DNA of 64,000 nt from Tildeniella nuda ZEHNDER 1965/U140 (GCA_019358895.1 JAHHIG010000003.1:1-64000); one strand, 5' to 3'; shown: positions 8,960 to 20,772, counted from the stretch's first letter. The notes: a model not told the origin generated them from the letters alone. Translations and numbers: made by a program.

Positions 8960-10060
8960 CTACAAGGCTAACTGCTTTGCTCCCCGCAGAAAAAGGAGAC
9001 TGCTGTAGAGGTGAAAGGCAGAGTCCCAGTAGCTATCTTCTTGCCGCGAGAGGTAAATGTGAGACTTTAAGCGAAGGAGCGGTACGGTAAAGTCTGCGGC
9101 AGTTTGGGCAAAGGGTGTGAACTGTGACCAGGCTTCAGCGTTTGGCGTTTGGTGTTTGAGTAATGCCATCAACTGATTCCAGTTTGTCCGAGTGGTGTTG
9201 CGATCGGGCGCGTCGATCGTAGCTTGAGCGCCAACGGTTAATCCTTCATCAAACTGATAGCTGCTGTCATGTAGGCGGAGAATGCAGCGTCGTCCTGGCA
9301 AATGCAAATCGCAGAAATGAGCGTAGTCTTGAATGTCCGCTTTGCGTTCGAGTCGATTGCGGTAGCCCAAGTCGAGCACTTGTTCAAAAATTGGTAGCAT
9401 CCCTTCGACTCGCTGCGTCACTTCTGACCAGTCGAAGCTGAGAAACCCCACCTGGTCATGCATGTTCTGGCAAACTACTGTTGCCTTGGGCGCGGCTGCT
9501 TGAAACGAGTTCACACGAAAGATCTGAATTGCCTGAAGCTCCGGTTGCGAAGCCCAAACGTTTGGCACACCTGCCTGTTGCAATTCCTGACTGTAGACTT
9601 GCAGTTCGCCCGCTAAGCCCACACGATATAAGCGCCAGCCTCGATTAGGAATCAGCAGCCTTGCTGTATAAGCATCTAGCTTCATCACACGGGCGAAGTT
9701 CTGAACGACAGTGGCACGATCGCCGTCCGCAACCGCTTCGAGCACCAAAAAACCGGGTGCGTTGTTGTTTGGTTCGGCAGTTGCCTGGGCAATCGCCTGC
9801 TGGCGGCGATCGCGCTGCAATGCTTCTACCCGCTGTATACCCTGACGCACTTGAGTAACCAGCTTTGCATTCGTTGTGTCGCGCAGTAGTTGACGATAGA
9901 TGGTTGTAGCCGCGTCAAGCTGACCAGACACTTCCTGCAATCGCCCTGAGTAAAACTGTGCCCACAGGTTTTGTGGCGACTGTGCCAACAATGCCGAAAC
10001 CAGTTGAGCAGCCGTTCGGTAATCCTGACGTGCAAAAGCAGCGGCGATTTCGTCAAGCAT
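8960..10060 (-). CDS. Conserved cyanobacterial protein with N-terminal TPR-like helices
   Basis: The product is 366 residues from the ATG at 10060. The N-terminal 75 residues (AFARQDYRTAAQLVSALLAQSP and onward) are a TPR-like helical pair. A mixed domain then contains GDRATVVQNFARVMKLDAYTARLL, which resembles RNA/ligand-binding or protease-inhibitor-like folds, and a C-terminal domain contains several Trp and Cys. I do not know the function. The frame stays open to 10237, but the extra N-terminus is encoded by a G/C-rich short repeat and is not credible. The chosen ATG lacks a Shine-Dalgarno site because the repeat occupies that place. It follows rsmE on the same strand, 167 bases downstream. 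Confidence 0.65.
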   Translation of the reverse strand: MLDEIAAAFARQDYRTAAQLVSALLAQSPQNLWAQFYSGRLQEVSGQLDAATTIYRQLLRDTTNAKLVTQVRQGIQRVEALQRDRRQQAIAQATAEPNNNAPGFLVLEAVADGDRATVVQNFARVMKLDAYTARLLIPNRGWRLYRVGLAGELQVYSQELQQAGVPNVWASQPELQAIQIFRVNSFQAAAPKATVVCQNMHDQVGFLSFDWSEVTQRVEGMLPIFEQVLDLGYRNRLERKADIQDYAHFCDLHLPGRRCILRLHDSSYQFDEGLTVGAQATIDAPDRNTTRTNWNQLMALLKHQTPNAEAWSQFTPFAQTAADFTVPLLRLKSHIYLSRQEDSYWDSAFHLYSSLLFLRGAKQLAL

Positions 10061-10101
10061 GGGAGGAGAGGGGAGAGGGGTAAGGAGTAAGGGGTAGGGG
10101 A
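10061..10101. repeat. Purine-rich short tandem repeat upstream of the TPR-like gene
   Basis: Units related to GGGGAGA and GGGGTAA are repeated directly before the minus-strand ATG at 10060. They replace the usual Shine-Dalgarno position with a pyrimidine tract in the transcript. Confidence 0.7.
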
Positions 10102-10226
10102 GTTTTGAGCTTGGTTTGTCTCTTACCAAATCATGTCGTCGGTATGAGCCAATCTGCCCATTCACTACCCCATTATTGTTCCATTGCTGTTTCACAAACC
10201 TACCACCGCACTTCACACCTCGCACT

Positions 10227-11015
10227 TCACTCCTCACTCCTCACTCCTTCCCAAACAGCGGCAACCAGTGATAAAGCAACCAACGGAGCCGTGACGGCGC
10301 GGAGAATACGAGTGCCAAGAGAGACGGTTTGGTAGCCTGCGGCGATCGCCCGCTCGATTTCAGCATCAGTCCAACCGCCTTCGGGACCGATCGCAATGAC
10401 GATCGAAGCGCTGACTGAATCAGGGATTGATAAGCGGAGGCGATCGAGTAAGTGGTAGTGTGCCCCACGTGCAACGCAAAGGTATTTTTGCAGACGTGCA
10501 TCAGTCTGCTGACGGTCGCTCTCCTGCTGAAGGTGTTCAGTGAAGGAGATGGGTTCGGCAATCCGGGGTACGCACAACCGTTCAGATTGTTCGGCAGCTT
10601 CGTTGGTGATGCGCTGCCAGCGTTCCACCTTTTGGGTGCTGGGATGAAGGAGGGTGCGATCGCTCATCACGGGTAGAATCTGGTCAACCCCCAACTCGGT
10701 TGCCTGACGCACTACATCATCAAAACCATTTCCTTTAGGCAGCGCTGCCACCAATGTGACGCGGATCGGTAGCTCTGTATGAGTGGTGATTGACTCTACA
10801 ATCTCTGCCTGCATCCGTGGCTCGGAGGTCTGCACCAGTCTTGCTAACCATGCGCGTCCCAGTCCATCCATCGCAATGAAGCGATCGCCCTCAGCTAACC
10901 GCAATACGCGCTTGAGGTAATGCTGCTGCGATGGGGCTAAAACAAGCTGTCCGTTCTGAAGTTGCTCAGGCTTGACCACCAGGCGTTGTAACTGCACGAA
11001 TTGCTTGAGGCTCAT
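10227..11015 (-). CDS. rsmE: 16S rRNA (uracil-1498-N3)-methyltransferase
   Basis: RsmE methylates U1498 of 16S rRNA in the 30S decoding region. The 262-residue length is typical. An N-terminal PUA-like domain (RLVVKPEQL, then HYLKRVLRLAEGDRF) is followed by a SPOUT/trefoil-knot methyltransferase domain. The signature C-terminus is IAIGPEGGWTDAEIE and then SLGTRILRAVTAPL, which forms the knot and binds S-adenosylmethionine. The ATG is at 11015. The last codons overlap the CACTCCT heptamer block at 10228-10248, so the final residues EGVRSEE are repeat-derived. Confidence 0.95.
   Translation of the reverse strand: MSLKQFVQLQRLVVKPEQLQNGQLVLAPSQQHYLKRVLRLAEGDRFIAMDGLGRAWLARLVQTSEPRMQAEIVESITTHTELPIRVTLVAALPKGNGFDDVVRQATELGVDQILPVMSDRTLLHPSTQKVERWQRITNEAAEQSERLCVPRIAEPISFTEHLQQESDRQQTDARLQKYLCVARGAHYHLLDRLRLSIPDSVSASIVIAIGPEGGWTDAEIERAIAAGYQTVSLGTRILRAVTAPLVALSLVAAVWEGVRSEE
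10228..10248. repeat. (CACTCCT)3 heptamer repeat at the rsmE 3' end
   Basis: There are three perfect tandem copies of CACTCCT. On the minus strand they form the last sense codons and the stop region of rsmE. Confidence 0.85.
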
Positions 11016-11605
11016 CTAAGCGTACTTTCTATCACTTTAAGCTAGCGGAGATGGCTTATGAACAAGCTTTTCTCTAATCGCTGACCGCTGACCGCTGACT
11101 GCTAAGAGCTAATACTTGTATGGCTTCTCACAATTCATTTAGGAGCGCTCTATATATGTGTTGCCTCGGTACAGCACCAGATCAAAGCAGCGATCGCTTA
11201 CCCGAAACTTATTACTGCTTCAAGACTTCTAAGCGTTTCTTCATCATCTCTTTAAAAAAGGTGATCAAGCAAGCACGTTACTTTAAGATTTCCTCACTTT
11301 CCTCATAACGCCATACTTAAAGAATGCCATAGAATAAAGTTGTGAAGCGCAACTCGCTCTACTCTTGAAACGTCACCCGATCAGGTAATTTGCTGAGCAT
11401 CACTTCCTTGAGATGAGCACTGTTCTTGGATCTCTAGATTTTGTTTGAGCATCTATCATTGGTTCCGGCACACGCCACGCAAGGGTTTTGAACCTTACGT
11501 GCCAGGTTGAAGAAGAGAAAAGTCAATGATGGTAATGCCTCCGTTTCTGAGTGAGTACGCCTTTGCTGGCTGTATTAACGCCAGCGCTTTAAGGGCTTCA
11601 GCGGT
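11016..11605. other. 590-bp spacer with a repeat copy, a hairpin and a possible leader ORF
   Basis: This spacer lies between divergent rsmE and the hypothetical gene at 11606. It holds the dispersed repeat at 11065-11148 and an imperfect hairpin at 11476-11501 (CACGCAAGG against CCTTACGTG). A 27-codon frame at 11526-11609 ends in an ATGA overlap with the next start. No larger gene is credible. Confidence 0.6.
11065..11148. repeat. Dispersed roughly 85-bp repeat, copy 2
   Basis: This is a near match of 2842-2926. It contains three exact tandem CGCTGAC heptamers at 11079-11099, then TGCTAAGAG, and ends with CTTCTCAC and TTAGGA like copy 1. Confidence 0.7.
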
Positions 11606-11609
11606 ATGA
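11526..11609 (+). CDS. Possible 27-residue leader peptide
   Basis: The frame starts ATG ATG GTA ATG after a purine-rich GAAGAAGAG stretch. It ends with a TGA that overlaps the ATG of the next gene (ATGA), the classic layout for translational coupling. The peptide has no recognisable family. Chance occurrence is quite possible. Confidence 0.22.
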   Translation: MMVMPPFLSEYAFAGCINASALRASAV

Positions 11610-12100
11610 GAGATGAAACTCTAGACCGACAGCACGACTTGATTGAACATGTTGGCGGTCGCGACATTTTGACGCAGCTGAACAGTGGTCAGTTGTTAGT
11701 AGTCAATAGTCGCAGGCGCAATGGCTTGATTATCTACAAGCGGTTTCATGCTGAGTTCGCTGGACCTGGTGCCGCAGTGGGCAGCTTCTTTGACGTTGAT
11801 TGTCAGCGTGCTGTTCCAGTGGGTGACCTTTCTCTCGTCTGTCCAGAAAATCAAGAGGAGCGCCAAAAAGCCTACCTGATTCGGCGGCAGTGGATTCGTT
11901 TAACTCAACAGTTAACCGACAACCCTGTACCATTGCAGCGAGCGCAAATGATTTTGAACCAATTTGAGAACTATTTTGGTGCCGAGATGGTCGCGCAGTT
12001 GCCAGATGAGGCGTTTGCCTTGCTGGTCGGTGTGTTGCCACAAACAGTCCGAATGATGCGGCGTAATCCTGATAATCTTGAGTTGAGACTCAAATTCTAG
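11606..12100 (+). CDS. Conserved hypothetical protein
   Basis: The product is 164 residues, soluble, with no membrane segment or signal. It looks cyanobacterial and conserved. It opens with MRDETLDRQHDLIEHVGG, has a central basic/aromatic stretch (RRRNGLIIYKRFHAEFAGPG), and then a helical C-terminal half (QRAQMILNQFENYFG, then LPQTVRMMRRNP). I recognise no catalytic motif. AAGGG precedes the ATG by 11 bases, and a small upstream frame overlaps the start. Confidence 0.6.
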   Translation: MRDETLDRQHDLIEHVGGRDILTQLNSGQLLVVNSRRRNGLIIYKRFHAEFAGPGAAVGSFFDVDCQRAVPVGDLSLVCPENQEERQKAYLIRRQWIRLTQQLTDNPVPLQRAQMILNQFENYFGAEMVAQLPDEAFALLVGVLPQTVRMMRRNPDNLELRLKF

Positions 12101-12237
12101 CTCTTGCGATGCTGCTATCAATACCCGCTCAAGCCAATACTCTTCCAAGACAGAGAGAGTTAAATGCTACAGAACAAAGGTCTAAGCTCTTGTTAGGCAT
12201 AATATCCCCTATGTAATTACTTTCTGTAAAAACTTCA

Positions 12238-12627
12238 ATGTCTAAACTAAGCCGGAATACAGCAGTGGCAATCCTAGTGATTATTGGTATGATTACAGCT
12301 TCTCCAGTCATCACTGCATTCAATTCAAATGGAATTACATCTTTATACAATATTGCCCTTGAAGATGATGCCGTCTTGCTGCTAGTAAGGCATCGCCAAG
12401 CCATGCTAGGGGTGCTTGGTGCTGCCTTAGTTTATGGAGCATTCTTCTATCATCTACGAATGATGGTTATTATTGCTGCTGTAGTCAGCAAACTTGCTTT
12501 TATTGGATTATGTATAACTACACCAGATTTAACGCAGGGAATTCAACGGATCATTTACTTTGATGCAGTGTCGATAGTTCTTTTGCTTATTGCTGCTGTT
12601 ATATTTCGGCGCTCCCCTTCTGTGTGA
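12238..12627 (+). CDS. Small integral membrane protein, function unknown
   Basis: The product is 129 residues with four predicted membrane helices (about residues 8-28, 55-74, 78-98 and 103-122), separated by short loops. A charged EDDAVLLLVRHRQAML loop lies before the second helix. The layout resembles small four-helix families such as the DUF4345/DoxX-like proteins, but I cannot assign one. The gene is visibly more A+T-rich than its neighbours. The ribosome-binding site is weak. It converges on the R3H ATPase gene. Confidence 0.55.
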   Translation: MSKLSRNTAVAILVIIGMITASPVITAFNSNGITSLYNIALEDDAVLLLVRHRQAMLGVLGAALVYGAFFYHLRMMVIIAAVVSKLAFIGLCITTPDLTQGIQRIIYFDAVSIVLLLIAAVIFRRSPSV

Positions 12628-12780
12628 GACCAACTTTTAGACAATCTGTGCTGCCAAATACTCAATAGAGATTTGTCAACAAAGCCATGCCTAATAACCG
12701 CGTGCACCGGACTGACCGAGATACTTTCTGCTTCGTTCGAGTCCCTTACAGCCGGTGACGCTAGCCGTTCTGTAGCGTTC

Positions 12781-14793
<2,013 letters not shown>

Positions 14794-14855
14794 TTGCTCG
14801 ATAAGGGAAGAACAAGCGCAACGGACAAGGGGTAGATGGCGATCAAAACACGCGG

Positions 14856-16208
14856 TTAAAGATTTAAGCGCGTTCGTTGACTGCTGTTAAAGGCTTTTAG
14901 TTGAGAAACAAGGGTGCGCGCAAGCGTCACTGCCTGCCAAAGCAAATCAGGTACGTCTTCCAGCCCAAGCGCTTGCGATCGTTGGGTTGTCTGCCTTTGC
15001 CCAGTCATTGCTTGCTGACTCGCTGCTGCCGAAGTCAACACGGATGGCAGGGTTGTATCAACTGATCGCTCATGGTCGCTCCTTTCTAGACCGATCGCGT
15101 CTAGCTGATTGAGGAGGGGAGTCAGTAACGTACGAGCGTAGCTACCATAAGCAACACCTGCAATGTAAGCAGGTGAGTGGACATCAAAAGAGGTGTCAGA
15201 TTTTTTGGTATCAACGGAATCTAACATTGACGCATTAAGCAGGCTCGGATGCAGTAACCCCAGTGCTTTCAGCTTGGGCACTGTATGGCGATTTGTACCC
15301 CCTGCCAACTGGATGTAGCCCGGTAAACCAGCCGTTAATACTTTTTGACCCAGCCTGACTGCTGCCCTCGTTGTACCGATACCAAGATCCCCACTCATTG
15401 GGCGACCATCCATTTGCCACACTAGAGGGCAAGGGAGCGGTGAAACGATGTCATACAGCGCCCGCAAGTAGTCAAGCAACCCGTCTCCATCAGGGCAGCT
15501 AATCGCCACTAGCTTTAGGTTGCAGAGCCACGGCGCGATCACCTGCCAAAGTCGTCGAAACTCTGCTAAACGTCCAATCTGTGTATGGATCTCAAGCGCA
15601 TCCACGCCAGCCTGCAAGACAAGCGGTGCAATCGCCGCTGGTGTAGAGACATAAGAACGGGTTGAAATCTGTTGCACCGGGCATACAGGCAAACAGCGAC
15701 CGCACCCATAGCACCGATCGCTCAGCACACCCGATCGCACACCACCCGCAGGAGAAACGCTGATCGGCGCACGTCCTCGTGGTATGCGGCTAGACGTTAA
15801 CCCACTGTCAGCCACTGATAGCGGTGCTTCAAAGACGATCGCCTGTGCTGGACAGATCAGCTCACACGGGCGCATACAGTCGGGCGGGCAGGTAGTCGGA
15901 TCAAATTCAGCTTTACGAAAATGAGGATCTTCACTGTCGTTTAAGCTGATCATGAGCCAGGGTGTGCCCTGCGCGTACGATCGTTCCTGGTCATCAGAGT
16001 CAGCCAGGGCAGAAGCAAGCTTGAGCGCTGCTTTCGCAGTCGAAACGACGGCTGGGTCAGCAGCGACATCAATACAGTCCGCCCCGGCGAGCGCATAGGC
16101 TAGTGCCAGATTTCGGATCGATGGGAGGTGTTGGAAACTGGCTCCGCAAATGAGTTTGAACCAGTGACCTTCCCTCAGAGATCGCAAAGGGTAGTACAGA
16201 TCAGTCAC
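14856..16208 (-). CDS. ldpA: LdpA, iron-sulfur circadian input protein
   Basis: LdpA (light-dependent period) senses redox state and modulates the KaiABC clock period in cyanobacteria. The 450-residue protein has two four-cysteine clusters, as expected of this family: Cys107, 111, 115 and 119, then Cys166, 169, 172 and 176 in [12 protein letters not shown]. The opening [21 protein letters not shown] is characteristic. The start is GTG at 16208, preceded by AGGATG. The C-terminal quarter is Ser/Gln-rich and poorly structured. It lies 97 bases after ndhN and 62 bases before the R3H ATPase, an arrangement consistent with one transcript. Confidence 0.9.
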   Translation of the reverse strand: MTDLYYPLRSLREGHWFKLICGASFQHLPSIRNLALAYALAGADCIDVAADPAVVSTAKAALKLASALADSDDQERSYAQGTPWLMISLNDSEDPHFRKAEFDPTTCPPDCMRPCELICPAQAIVFEAPLSVADSGLTSSRIPRGRAPISVSPAGGVRSGVLSDRCYGCGRCLPVCPVQQISTRSYVSTPAAIAPLVLQAGVDALEIHTQIGRLAEFRRLWQVIAPWLCNLKLVAISCPDGDGLLDYLRALYDIVSPLPCPLVWQMDGRPMSGDLGIGTTRAAVRLGQKVLTAGLPGYIQLAGGTNRHTVPKLKALGLLHPSLLNASMLDSVDTKKSDTSFDVHSPAYIAGVAYGSYARTLLTPLLNQLDAIGLERSDHERSVDTTLPSVLTSAAASQQAMTGQRQTTQRSQALGLEDVPDLLWQAVTLARTLVSQLKAFNSSQRTRLNL

Positions 16209-16304
16209 CCCTACATCCTAGTGCCCCATTGACAAAATTACGAGGCATCCACAGAACTCTTTTCGCAAACGGGCGTGGCTCCAGCAGAACACACAAGCAT
16301 GGCT

Positions 16305-16781
16305 CTAAGCAGAAACCAATGCCTGTGTGAGCGGTGTCCAACGGAAGGCGCGATCGCCCCCCAATTCGACCACGATCTTCAGCTTTGGCTCAACGGTCGG
16401 TAAAGCTGCCAAATACTCAAGCTCTTGGTTCGATAAAATGGAGCCCTCTATGATCCACAGCAGCAACCCTTTAGATTTTGCAGGCAGTTGCTCAAGCTGA
16501 TAGCTCACGAGTGGTGGAATAAAGTAAGTGTAGCCAACCGCCGCTCCCGTGCTCGTGCTCTTCTTGCCTAGATGGGGCGGACGGACACCGTGTACACCCG
16601 TCAGGTAGGCAGCCAAATCGCCTAGTCCACGCGCTGTGATGCTGAGTGATACATAGCCTGCCGTCCGAATCCGTCGCCTGTAGCGTCCTTCAAACCCACC
16701 TTCCAGCGGAACATACACACCCAAAGCGCCCAAGGTTTCTAAATCACGAATGAGCTGCCTGCCAGTCGTAAGTAGTGCCAT
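16305..16781 (-). CDS. ndhN: NAD(P)H-quinone oxidoreductase subunit N
   Basis: NdhN is a subunit of the cyanobacterial and plastid NDH-1 complex, which is used in respiration and cyclic electron flow. It belongs to the peripheral arm on the cytosolic side and is unique to oxygenic phototrophs. The 158-residue length fits. The segments MALLTTGRQLIRDLE, YVPLEGGFEGRYRRRLR-like, GVRPPHLGKK and LLLWIIEGSILS are family-typical. The start ATG is at 16781. It is first in a minus-strand set with ldpA and the R3H ATPase, and is divergent from the ribosomal operon. Confidence 0.93.
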   Translation of the reverse strand: MALLTTGRQLIRDLETLGALGVYVPLEGGFEGRYRRRIRTAGYVSLSITARGLGDLAAYLTGVHGVRPPHLGKKSTSTGAAVGYTYFIPPLVSYQLEQLPAKSKGLLLWIIEGSILSNQELEYLAALPTVEPKLKIVVELGGDRAFRWTPLTQALVSA

Positions 16782-17403
16782 CGATCTTTCACTCCATCTC
16801 TTTAAGATTGCACTGACGCTATCGGAGTACCTACAAGTCTGTTGAACTCGCCCGTTTGGGGAGCGATCGCCTTCCGGCTGTTGAGAGAAGGATACTTACA
16901 GTGTTCCAATCTCAGTCTTACTATAAAGCTCAATGCTCTTATTGGTTGGTTTGCAGCTAAAAAAGCAGGACGATCGCCAGCGCAGCGAAAAACTTCTTCA
17001 AACTACTAGACAGACTAGGGAAGTTTGTCTTATATTAGATGACTGCTGCTGAATTTATGTCGAAGGGCATCCAGGCTAAAGTCTGAATCTGCAAACAGCA
17101 GCGTTCTAGACTTGCCGGAAATTTACTTCTGCTTCCAAGGATACTGAGTGGCTTGCTGCTCAAGTCCTAGCAGAAATAGTTATTAGATGTAGCGTTTATC
17201 AGATTGCGCCGACCTCCAGAGCTGAGCGGGTGGTTCGTTAGACTTCAGTGTGCTTCTGCTTTCTAGCCTTGCTAGGTTTTGCAGGCTGTAGCTTTGTCTG
17301 GCGCTTTCAACCCTCATGCTCTGGCGATCGACCTTGAAGTTCTTTGGGACTCCAAAAAGCAGGGATGCGCTTGTGTAATGTATCGAAATGGAGTCTAGTC
17401 ACC
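16782..17403. other. 620-bp divergent promoter region between ndhN and rplC
   Basis: No gene is credible here. The region must carry promoters for ndhN (minus) and for the ribosomal cluster (plus). A good sigma-70-like promoter for the latter is at 17007-17036, leaving a 5' leader of about 360 bases. CTGCTG near 17044 and CAGCAG near 17096 could pair in that leader. The frame that stays open from 17344 into rplC is upstream read-through, not an N-terminal extension. Confidence 0.6.
17007..17036 (+). promoter_or_regulatory. Candidate promoter of the ribosomal-protein operon
   Basis: TAGACA (17007-17012), an 18-base spacer and TATATT (17031-17036) make a sigma-70-like promoter. An imperfect inverted repeat (AGACA-g-ACT against AGT-t-TGTCT, 17008-17030) spans the spacer and could be an operator. 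The predicted start is near 17043. Confidence 0.45.
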
Positions 17404-18042
17404 GTGTCTGTTGGTATCCTCGGCACAAAACTCGGTATGACCCAGGTGTTTGATGAGACTGGAAAAGCAATTCCTGTCACCGTCATTCAGGCTGGTCCAT
17501 GCACTGTCACGCAAGTGAAAACAGCCCAAACAGACGGCTACTTTGCTGTCCAGGTTGGATACGGTGACGTGTCTCAAAAAGCGTTGACGAGACCAGAGTT
17601 AGGTCATCTTGCAAAGTCAGGAGCATCTCCTGTACGGCATTTGCACGAATATCGTCTCGACACCTCTGGCGACTTTGAACTGGGTCAACAACTCAAAGCC
17701 GATGCTTTTGAAGTTGGGCAAATCGTTGATGTGATTGGTACCAGCATTGGTCGTGGCTTTGCGGGCTACCAGAAACGGCACAACTTTAGACGCGGTCCGA
17801 TGGCGCACGGTTCTAAGAACCACCGCGCACCCGGTTCTACTGGAGCAGGCACCACGCCTGGTCGCGTTTATCCCGGCAAGCGGATGGCAGGACGCTTGGG
17901 CGGTGGTCGAGTAACCGTTCGAAAGTTAACAGTCGTACGAGTCGATGTCGATCGGAACCTATTGCTGATTAAGGGTGCAGTTCCAGGAAAACCTGGCGCG
18001 TTGCTTAATATCGTCCCCGCTACATTGGTTGGTCGCCAGTAG
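17404..18042 (+). CDS. rplC: 50S ribosomal protein L3
   Basis: L3 is an early-assembling 23S rRNA-binding protein. The product is 212 residues, starting at GTG 17404 ([17 protein letters not shown]) with GGAG about 12 bases upstream. The frame is open back to 17344, but L3 proteins begin at this motif. The central loop [22 protein letters not shown] and the conserved [10 protein letters not shown] are intact. It is the first gene of the cluster. As usual in cyanobacteria, rpsJ is not upstream. Confidence 0.97.
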   Translation: MSVGILGTKLGMTQVFDETGKAIPVTVIQAGPCTVTQVKTAQTDGYFAVQVGYGDVSQKALTRPELGHLAKSGASPVRHLHEYRLDTSGDFELGQQLKADAFEVGQIVDVIGTSIGRGFAGYQKRHNFRRGPMAHGSKNHRAPGSTGAGTTPGRVYPGKRMAGRLGGGRVTVRKLTVVRVDVDRNLLLIKGAVPGKPGALLNIVPATLVGRQ

Positions 18043-18095
18043 GAGTCGTTCCTTTGGAATGCATCACTACGCTGAACGAGAGACAAGGTAAAACT

Positions 18096-18728
18096 ATGGT
18101 TGATTGCGTCGTTAAAGATTGGCAAGGTCAGGAGGCAGGTACCGCTTCTCTAGACCTAAAAGTGGCAAGTGAGGGAAATGCGGCTCACATCGTCCATCGT
18201 GCGTTGACTCGCCAATTAGCAAATGCACGTCAGGGAACTGCTTCTACGAAAACTCGCGCTGAAGTCCGTGGTGGTGGACGCAAGCCTTGGAGACAAAAGG
18301 GTACAGGTCGTGCTCGTGCAGGCTCAAATCGATCGCCCCTTTGGCGCGGCGGTGGCGTGATCTTTGGTCCTAAGCCAAGAGATTACACCGTCAAGATGAA
18401 CCGCAAAGAGCGGCGGTTAGCCCTTCGCACAGCGTTACAAAGTCGGCTTGAGGCTCTGGTGGTGGTGCAAGATTTTGCTGACAACCTGCCTCGCCCGAAA
18501 ACCAAAGAAGTGGTAAAAGCGTTGGCAGGTTGGGGCGTTGAGCCGAGGGCAAAAGTCCTGCTCATTGTTGCCGAGCGGAATGAAAATGTCTACTTGTCAG
18601 CTCGTAACATTGACAACCTACGAATGATTTCCGCTAGCAATTTGAACGTGTTTGACTTGCTTGCAGCTGATCACATTGTCGCCACGGCATCCGCTCTTAC
18701 AAAAATTCAGGAGGTCTACGGTGACTAA
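18096..18728 (+). CDS. rplD: 50S ribosomal protein L4
   Basis: L4 lines the exit tunnel and binds 23S rRNA domain I. The product is 210 residues from the ATG at 18096, with AAGG 8 bases upstream. The extended basic loop ([19 protein letters not shown], then [13 protein letters not shown]) is present. The longer frame from 18054 is not supported by a ribosome-binding site. The stop overlaps the GTG of rplW by 8 bases, indicating coupling. Confidence 0.96.
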   Translation: MVDCVVKDWQGQEAGTASLDLKVASEGNAAHIVHRALTRQLANARQGTASTKTRAEVRGGGRKPWRQKGTGRARAGSNRSPLWRGGGVIFGPKPRDYTVKMNRKERRLALRTALQSRLEALVVVQDFADNLPRPKTKEVVKALAGWGVEPRAKVLLIVAERNENVYLSARNIDNLRMISASNLNVFDLLAADHIVATASALTKIQEVYGD

Positions 18729-19023
18729 CTACAACGCTGGTGCTCTTGCTGACCTGGTGCGCCGCCCGATCGTGACTGAGAAAGCGACGCTCCTGTTGGA
18801 AAACAATCAGTACACGTTTGAGGTCGATCCCAGAGCGAAAAAGCCGGAAATAAAGGCGGCGATCGAGACTCTGTTTGAGGTCAAAGTGGTGAACGTTAGC
18901 ACCCAAAACCCTCCTCGCAAAGCGCGTCGCGTCGGTAAATTTGCGGGTCATCGTCCGCACTACAAACGTGCAGTGGTCACGCTAGCAGTTGGAGACTCCA
19001 TCACACTTTTCCCCGAAGTCTGA
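18721..19023 (+). CDS. rplW: 50S ribosomal protein L23
   Basis: L23 sits at the tunnel exit and docks SRP and trigger factor. The product is 100 residues. The start is GTG at 18721, with a strong AGGAGGT 6 bases upstream inside the end of rplD. Conserved features are [14 protein letters not shown] near the N-terminus and the loop [19 protein letters not shown]. The frame that opens at 18652 lies within rplD and is not the true start. Confidence 0.96.
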   Translation: MTNYNAGALADLVRRPIVTEKATLLLENNQYTFEVDPRAKKPEIKAAIETLFEVKVVNVSTQNPPRKARRVGKFAGHRPHYKRAVVTLAVGDSITLFPEV

Positions 19024-19103
19024 TGTACTGACCCTCCTGCTGTCTGACGTTCGCCATGCCAAATTTTGACCCGAAACTGCAAAAATCCCCAAGAGCTTAA
19101 CGT

Positions 19104-19967
19104 ATGGGCATCCGTATTTATCGACCAATGACCCCCGGTACTCGTACCCGCACGGTCTCCGCTTTCTCTGAAGTCACTAAGAGTGAACCAGAAAAGTCTC
19201 TAACACACTCAAAGCACCGTCCCAAAGGGCGCAATAACCGGGGTGTGATTACGTGCCGTCATCGGGGTGGTGGGCACAAGCGCCTTTATCGGGTTATTGA
19301 TTTCAAGCGTGATAAGCACAATATTCCCGCTAAGGTCGTTGCGATCGAGTACGACCCCAACCGGAACGCACGCATTGCACTGCTTTTTTATCAGGATGGC
19401 GAGAAGCGTTACATCCTTCACCCAGCTAACCTGCCAGTCGGCACAATCATTCGCTCTGGACCGGATTCGCCCTTTGAAGTGGGCAATGCTATGCCGTTAG
19501 GCAACGTGCCGCTCGGTACACTGGTGCACAATGTTGAACTGGTGCCCGGTAAAGGTGGACAAATTGTGCGTGCAGCAGGCGCAAGCGCACAGGTCGCGGC
19601 GAAAGAAGGCAACTTTGTCACGCTGAAGCTGCCCTCCGGTGAAGTGCGTTTGATTCGTCGCGAATGTTACGCCACGATCGGCTCTGTGGGTAACGCTGAC
19701 ATTCGCAACACCAGCTTTGGTAAAGCGGGTCGCAAGCGCTGGAAAGGTCGCCGCCCCCAAGTGAGAGGCAGCGTGATGAACCCAGTCGATCACCCACACG
19801 GTGGTGGTGAGGGTCGTGCACCGATCGGTCGATCGGGTCCGGTAACACCTTGGGGTAAGCCAACCCTGGGCTACAAAACTCGGAAGAAGAAGAAGCTGAG
19901 CAACGCATTGATCGTGCGTCGCCGTCGGAAATCTTCCAAGCGAGGCAGAGGCGGTCGGGATTCATAA
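19104..19967 (+). CDS. rplB: 50S ribosomal protein L2
   Basis: L2 supports the peptidyl transferase centre and bridges the subunits. The product is 287 residues. The conserved [15 protein letters not shown] segment, with its key His, is present near residue 229, as are [17 protein letters not shown] near the N-terminus and a very basic C-terminal tail. It lies 80 bases after rplW. Confidence 0.97.
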   Translation: MGIRIYRPMTPGTRTRTVSAFSEVTKSEPEKSLTHSKHRPKGRNNRGVITCRHRGGGHKRLYRVIDFKRDKHNIPAKVVAIEYDPNRNARIALLFYQDGEKRYILHPANLPVGTIIRSGPDSPFEVGNAMPLGNVPLGTLVHNVELVPGKGGQIVRAAGASAQVAAKEGNFVTLKLPSGEVRLIRRECYATIGSVGNADIRNTSFGKAGRKRWKGRRPQVRGSVMNPVDHPHGGGEGRAPIGRSGPVTPWGKPTLGYKTRKKKKLSNALIVRRRRKSSKRGRGGRDS

Positions 19968-19989
19968 ATGACTGAGGGGAAATAGAACT

Positions 19990-20268
19990 ATGGGTCGTTC
20001 ATTAAAAAAAGGTCCGTTCGTTGCTGACCACCTGCTGAGCAAGATTGAGGCACTAAATGTCAAAGGTGATAAGCAGGTCATCAAAACCTGGTCTCGTGCG
20101 TCCACTATTTTGCCTCAGATGATTGGTCATACCATCGCTGTGCATAACGGGCGACAACACGTCCCCGTCTATGTCACCGAACAGATGGTCGGGCACAAGT
20201 TAGGGGAATTTGCTCCTACTCGGACGTTTCGCAGTCACGCGGGTGGCGACAAAAAAGCACGTCGATGA
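19990..20268 (+). CDS. rpsS: 30S ribosomal protein S19
   Basis: S19 is in the head of the 30S subunit beside S13. The product is 92 residues with the standard [11 protein letters not shown] start and the conserved [21 protein letters not shown] and [13 protein letters not shown] motifs. A GGGGAAA ribosome-binding site precedes the ATG. It sits 22 bases after rplB. Confidence 0.97.
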   Translation: MGRSLKKGPFVADHLLSKIEALNVKGDKQVIKTWSRASTILPQMIGHTIAVHNGRQHVPVYVTEQMVGHKLGEFAPTRTFRSHAGGDKKARR

Positions 20269-20326
20269 CGTTAGGCGATTGGGAAAATGGGCGATTGGTT
20301 AATCGCTGCTGCTAAAGGAAAAATGT

Positions 20327-20689
20327 ATGGCTATTGACACTACCACTGAAGTTAAAGCGATCGCTCGTTACGTTCGCATGTCTCCTCACAAAGTCAGGCG
20401 TGTGCTTGATCAGATTCGCGGGCGTTCGTACCGAGAAGCGCTCATTATCTTGGAGTTCATGCCGTATCGTGCCTGTGAGCCTGTGCTTAAAGTACTGCGA
20501 TCGGCAGCCGCCAACGCTGAGCACAATCAAGGCTTGAATCGAGCAGAATTGTTAGTCAATCAAGCTTTTGCTGACCAAGGACCTTCGCTAAAGCGCTTCC
20601 GACCGAGAGCGCAAGGACGTGCCTACCAGATTCGGAAGCCTACATGCCACATTACGATCACAGTGGCTCCTGGCACAGCGGCTGAATAA
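20327..20689 (+). CDS. rplV: 50S ribosomal protein L22
   Basis: L22 lines the exit tunnel through its beta-hairpin. The product is 120 residues. [20 protein letters not shown] is the family opening, and the hairpin segment ending [20 protein letters not shown] is intact. AAAGGAAAAATG gives a clear start. It lies 58 bases after rpsS. Confidence 0.97.
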   Translation: MAIDTTTEVKAIARYVRMSPHKVRRVLDQIRGRSYREALIILEFMPYRACEPVLKVLRSAAANAEHNQGLNRAELLVNQAFADQGPSLKRFRPRAQGRAYQIRKPTCHITITVAPGTAAE

Positions 20690-20772
20690 GTTGAGCAGGC
20701 TTGACGACGCAGCGCTGATTAGCGACACGCAACCATCATTGACACCTACTGCTTTTATTAGAGGACGCATTC

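Noticed and set aside
18352-19965. Several minus-strand frames across the ribosomal genes
   Set aside because: They overlap conserved plus-strand ribosomal-protein genes and show shadow composition.
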